A DNA stretch of 19,371 bases, from contig JAQGKC010000380.1 in the NCBI GenBank assembly GCA_028290305.1, positions 1 through 19,371 on the forward strand, written 5' to 3'. The notes below the pieces were generated by a model. That model did no database searches, was not told the origin of the DNA, and saw only the letters and a list, made by a program, of their open reading frames with translations. Made by a program: the position numbers and the translations under genes. The first letter of the stretch is position 1. Every line of letters starts with the position of its first letter. The DNA comes from Bradyrhizobium sp. (GTDB lineage Bacteria > Pseudomonadota > Alphaproteobacteria > Rhizobiales > Xanthobacteraceae). This document shows positions 16,892-19,371 of this stretch, in pieces.

Positions 16892-17992
16892 ATGCTGAGC
16901 AGGGATACCAACGGGCTTCGACACGTTGAAAAGCCGGCGCTGCCCCTCGATTCTCGCACGCGGGCGGTCACGCGTTCCGCCATTGCGGTCATGGTGATGC
17001 TGCTTGCGGCCTGGGTCGCCCGCGATTTCCTGGTGGCGCTGACCTGGGCGGCGGTACTCGCCATCGCTGCTTGGCCGATCTACATCCGATTTGCGACGCG
17101 CATCCTTGGCAACCGGTCTGCGACGTTGGCCTCGCTGCTGTTTACGTTCCTGACTGGGGTTATCCTGTTGGGGCCTGTCGTGTTGACAGTGCATCAGATC
17201 GCACAAGGAAGCGATGCCTTTGCCCGCTCCCTCGATCAACTGCAGCACATCGGGATCCCGGTTCCCACCTGGCTCGCGGGATTGCCGATTACGGGCGAAT
17301 ACCTCGATGACTGGTGGCGGTCCCACCTCAGCAACCCCGAGGTTCTCGTGGAATGGCTTCGCGGCATGGACCCTCAAAGTATCACGGCGTGGACCAGCAC
17401 TCTCGGCGGCGCGTTGCTGTACCGGCTATTTCTGTTTCTGGTCACGCTAATCGCATTGTTCCTGGTGTTTCGCGACGGCGCTTGGCTGGCGGACCGTGCG
17501 CTGGCGACCGCCGGGCGGGTGCTGGGAAATCCCGGCGAACGGCTGGTCGTAAAAATCGCGAACGCCGTCCGCGCGACCGTGAACGGGACCGTGGCAGCAT
17601 CGATCCTGAAGGGCGCCGTTATCGGTATTGCATACGGGTTGACCGGCGTGCCGCATGCGTTCTTGTTCGCCGTGCTGACGATGATGCTGGCGATGGTGCC
17701 GCTGGGCGCGTGGACCGCGCTGGCCTTGGCGGTATTGGCGTTGCTTGGGAAGGGCGGCACCTTGCTGGTCGGAGTTGATCTGGCTGTTTTCGGCGCCGCG
17801 ACGTTGTTGATCGCCGAAAATGTCGTTCAGCCGGCGCTGATCGGCGGCGCCGCCCGGCTGCCATTCCTGCTGGTGCTGGTCGGAATTATCGGCGGGATGC
17901 AAACGTTCGGGTTGCTTGGCCTTTTCCTGGGCCCCGTGATCATGGCTGCGCTCCTGACCATATGGCGCGAGTGGATCGGCGTCGGGGATTGA
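16892..17992 (+). CDS. AI-2E family transporter (TqsA/PerM-type membrane protein)
   Basis: A 366-residue inner-membrane protein with about eight hydrophobic helices. A pair sits near the N-terminus (AIAVMVMLLAAWVARDFLVALTWAAVLAIAAWPIYI). A soluble periplasmic-type loop lies around DAFARSLDQLQHIGIPVPTWLAGLP, and the C-terminal half is glycine-rich with the family pattern ...GIAYGLTGVPHAFLFAVLTMMLAMVPLGAW... and VVQPALIGGAARLPFLLVLVGIIGGMQTFGLLGLFLGPVIMA. The family includes E. coli TqsA (AI-2 export) and Na+/H+ antiporter-like members; the substrate here cannot be read. The frame is open from TTG 16862; ATG 16892 is preferred as the first ATG (weak GGAAA upstream). It converges on the zinc-ribbon gene. 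Confidence 0.92.
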   Translation: MLSRDTNGLRHVEKPALPLDSRTRAVTRSAIAVMVMLLAAWVARDFLVALTWAAVLAIAAWPIYIRFATRILGNRSATLASLLFTFLTGVILLGPVVLTVHQIAQGSDAFARSLDQLQHIGIPVPTWLAGLPITGEYLDDWWRSHLSNPEVLVEWLRGMDPQSITAWTSTLGGALLYRLFLFLVTLIALFLVFRDGAWLADRALATAGRVLGNPGERLVVKIANAVRATVNGTVAASILKGAVIGIAYGLTGVPHAFLFAVLTMMLAMVPLGAWTALALAVLALLGKGGTLLVGVDLAVFGAATLLIAENVVQPALIGGAARLPFLLVLVGIIGGMQTFGLLGLFLGPVIMAALLTIWREWIGVGD

Positions 17993-18021
17993 CGTCTGAA
18001 TTAAACCGCCGCCTTCAGCGG

Positions 18022-18321
18022 TCAGCTGAGCGTTGCGCCGCGCCGGTCGTCGTGCGCGCCAAGCGTTTTGAAGACGTGATTGCACGCAGCGCACTCAAAC
18101 GTATGCAGGTCGGTCCCCAGGAACGCTGGCACGATACGGACCAACAACATTCGCTCTTGGCATTTCGGACAGGCAGGACGCTCAATTTGAGCGGGCGGAT
18201 AGACGACAGAGGTTGAGGTTCCGGCATGATGCTTCCCTCGAACACGATGTAAATGAGTATGCCCTTTCCGCTCACTGGCTCGCAGTTCAATATTGCTCAG
18301 TTTCAAAAAGCCGCCCGTCAT
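18022..18321 (-). CDS. Small zinc-ribbon protein, start uncertain
   Basis: The recognisable part (about 18210 to 18022) reads SVVYPPAQIERPACPKCQERMLLVRIVPAFLGTDLHTFECAACNHVF. Its CPKC...CAAC pairs would bind one zinc ion. Short proteins with this C-P-K-C-x-x-x-M...R-T-F-E-C-x-x-C-x-H layout are common in Bradyrhizobium and have no known function. The upstream boundary given is the first ATG of the open frame (18321), which has no ribosome site. The only ATG with a good one (GAGGGA, ATG 18228) is in another frame, giving MPEPQPLSS. A one- or two-base indel just after that ATG would therefore explain the arrangement and would make this a damaged gene. Confidence 0.55.
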   Translation of the reverse strand: MTGGFLKLSNIELRASERKGHTHLHRVRGKHHAGTSTSVVYPPAQIERPACPKCQERMLLVRIVPAFLGTDLHTFECAACNHVFKTLGAHDDRRGATLS

Positions 18322-18379
18322 TTCGGATCAACAGTGCTTCGCTGCTACCAAGCATTCCCAATCCAACAAACTTGCACAC

Positions 18380-18412
18380 AAAAAAGGACCGCGCGGTTTT
18401 GGCCGGCGGTCC
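18380..18412 (-). terminator. Rho-independent terminator, minus strand
   Basis: On the minus strand the inverted repeat GGACCGC ... GCGGTCC (18412-18386) is followed directly by six T residues (18385-18380). No protein gene ends upstream of it on that strand, so the transcript it ends is unknown; the zinc-ribbon gene starts downstream. Confidence 0.7.
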
Positions 18413-18625
18413 AAGTCAGGGAGGAAACGCCCGGGAAGGGCAGCGACAGAGGGCTATCGCCGATGTTTATTTTGCAAATCAAAGTGTCACGCGCATTGAC
18501 GGGGCTCAATTCCCGCACGCATTTCTTCTGCACGCATTTCGGATTTCGCTTGGCCAGCACGTCGTCCCGTGCTGCTGCCGATGACATCGGCTGTGGTCTT
18601 CCTGAATACGCCCGGACCAGGAACA

Positions 18626-18667
18626 ATGACGCCCGTCAAGGTGGTGACGATCCGCTCGACGTAGCAT
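18626..18667 (+). promoter_or_regulatory. Crp/Fnr-type operator plus -10 for the HlyD-family gene
   Basis: ATGACGCCCGTCAA (18626-18639) matches the TTGAY-N4-RTCAA palindrome with one mismatch in the first base. On the plus strand TAGCAT (18662-18667) lies exactly 32 bp from the box centre. The predicted start near 18674 leaves a leader of about 105 bases. A minus-strand TATTCA (18608-18603) is only 27 bp away and fits less well. Confidence 0.58.
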
Positions 18668-18779
18668 CGGCAAGAAGCCAGGACGTCGCTTGAGAACCGG
18701 GTCGCGAGTCTGCTTCCGATCGATTCAGCTGTCGCCGATTTTTCACGGGCTCGACTTAAACTAGCGGAGACATCGCGCG

Positions 18780-19371
18780 ATGAGAAATAGCGGCCTCGAA
18801 CCGGTTTCAGATGCCGCCGAACCCAGCATCGCCCGCCGGACGCCAAGCCGTTCGCCTCAGGTCGAGCGGGAAAGTCCCGACCAATCAGAAGCGCCGAGCA
18901 GTCGGAGTGCGGCGGCCACGCCGCCTAACCGTTGGCGGCGACCCCTCCTGATCCTGGGCCCGCTCGCATTAGTCGTCGGAGCACTGGGCCTTTACCTCGT
19001 GACCGGCCGCTACGTATCCGAGGAAGATGCCTATGTTCAGGCGGTGAATGTTTCGATCAGCCCGCAGGTCGCGGGTCAAGTCGTCACCATTGCGGTGAGA
19101 TCGAACGCTCCGGTCAGGAAGGGCGACGCGCTATTCAACCTCGATCCCGAGCCGTACCGGATTGCGCTGGCCAATGCCGAATCTCAGCGCGGTATTGCGC
19201 GCGACCAGGCTCGCACCCTGGTCGAGACCTATCGCGCACGACTCAAGCAGATCGATGAAGCCAAGGCGACCGCTGACTATGCGCAAACCACCCACGAGCG
19301 CCAGCAGCACCTCTTTGACACGGGCGCCGCGCCGCGGGCTACGCTCGATGCCGCAATACGCGACCTGCAGA
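18780..19371 (+). CDS. HlyD/EmrA-type membrane-fusion protein, 3' end outside window
   Basis: An open plus-strand frame from ATG 18780 (GGAGA nine bases upstream) to the window end, 197 residues. A hydrophilic N-terminus of about 57 residues is followed by one transmembrane helix (LLILGPLALVVGALGLYLVTGRY). Next comes the biotinyl-lipoyl-like entry motif EEDAYVQAVNVSISPQVAGQVVTIAVRSNAPVRKGDALFNLDPEPYRIAL, and then a coiled-coil alpha hairpin (NAESQRGIARDQARTLVETYRARLKQIDEA...). These are typical of periplasmic adaptor subunits of EmrAB-type or similar exporters. The pump gene would be expected downstream. The substrate is unknown. The long hydrophilic leader before the helix is longer than in E. 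coli EmrA. Confidence 0.9.
   Translation, partial: MRNSGLEPVSDAAEPSIARRTPSRSPQVERESPDQSEAPSSRSAAATPPNRWRRPLLILGPLALVVGALGLYLVTGRYVSEEDAYVQAVNVSISPQVAGQVVTIAVRSNAPVRKGDALFNLDPEPYRIALANAESQRGIARDQARTLVETYRARLKQIDEAKATADYAQTTHERQQHLFDTGAAPRATLDAAIRDLQ

Larger units (their letters stand above)
18322..18779. other. 458-base region without a supported protein gene; possible minus-strand RNA
   Basis: No frame here looks like a real protein. It holds the operator and -10 for the HlyD gene (18626-18667) and a clear minus-strand terminator (18380-18412). Between them are two compact inverted repeats: CAGCACG / CGTGCTG (18555-18574) and GCCGAT / ATCGGC (18578-18592). This would fit a short structured RNA transcribed leftward, with the terminator at its 3' end. 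Confidence 0.4.

Overview
The window looks like the chromosome of a Bradyrhizobium/Rhodopseudomonas-type alphaproteobacterium. This rests on the GC-rich sequence, the protein sequence style, the FixL/FixJ-like regulators and the Crp/Fnr-FixK type operator sites. It is almost entirely a stress-response gene cluster. All assignments come from reading translations and motifs; no database search was run.

Layout. 2-169 is the 3' end of a plus-strand gene, probably baeRF/eRF1-like. 5273 down to 188 is a six-gene minus-strand chaperone operon: triple-BON protein, Hsp20, DnaK, GrpE, CbpA (J-protein without zinc finger), CbpM. 6157-5504 encodes a two-helix membrane protein. 6183-8534 is a decayed stretch: a frameshifted PRC-barrel gene, a DsbA-like gene with two amber stops and a frameshift, a Crp/Fnr fragment cut at both ends, and a frameshifted fixJ-like gene joined in frame to an intact sensor kinase (10235-8534). 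10435-11265 holds a small FPASDPP-type protein and an HdeD-family membrane protein. 11922-12932 is an MDR quinone oxidoreductase. 13055-15917 is an hsp20-lon operon. 16228-16674 is an unknown acidic protein. 16892-17992 is an AI-2E family transporter. 18022 onward holds a small zinc-ribbon protein and the start of an HlyD/EmrA-type membrane-fusion protein that runs off the window.

How it fits together. Eight transcription units have an intergenic 14-bp palindrome of the form TTGAY-N4-RTCAA. In most of them a -10-like hexamer, usually beginning TAG, lies 31-32 bp from the palindrome centre, which is the spacing of class II Crp/Fnr activation. I infer that chaperones, protease, envelope proteins and exporter form one co-regulated module, plausibly a low-oxygen/FixK-type stress regulon. 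The local fixLJ/fixK-like genes are damaged, so the active regulator would have to be encoded elsewhere. The gene mix (Hsp20, HdeD, thioredoxin-fold protein, protease, chaperones) resembles the general composition of known stress-tolerance islands, but the shared operator across the cluster is the most unusual thing seen here.
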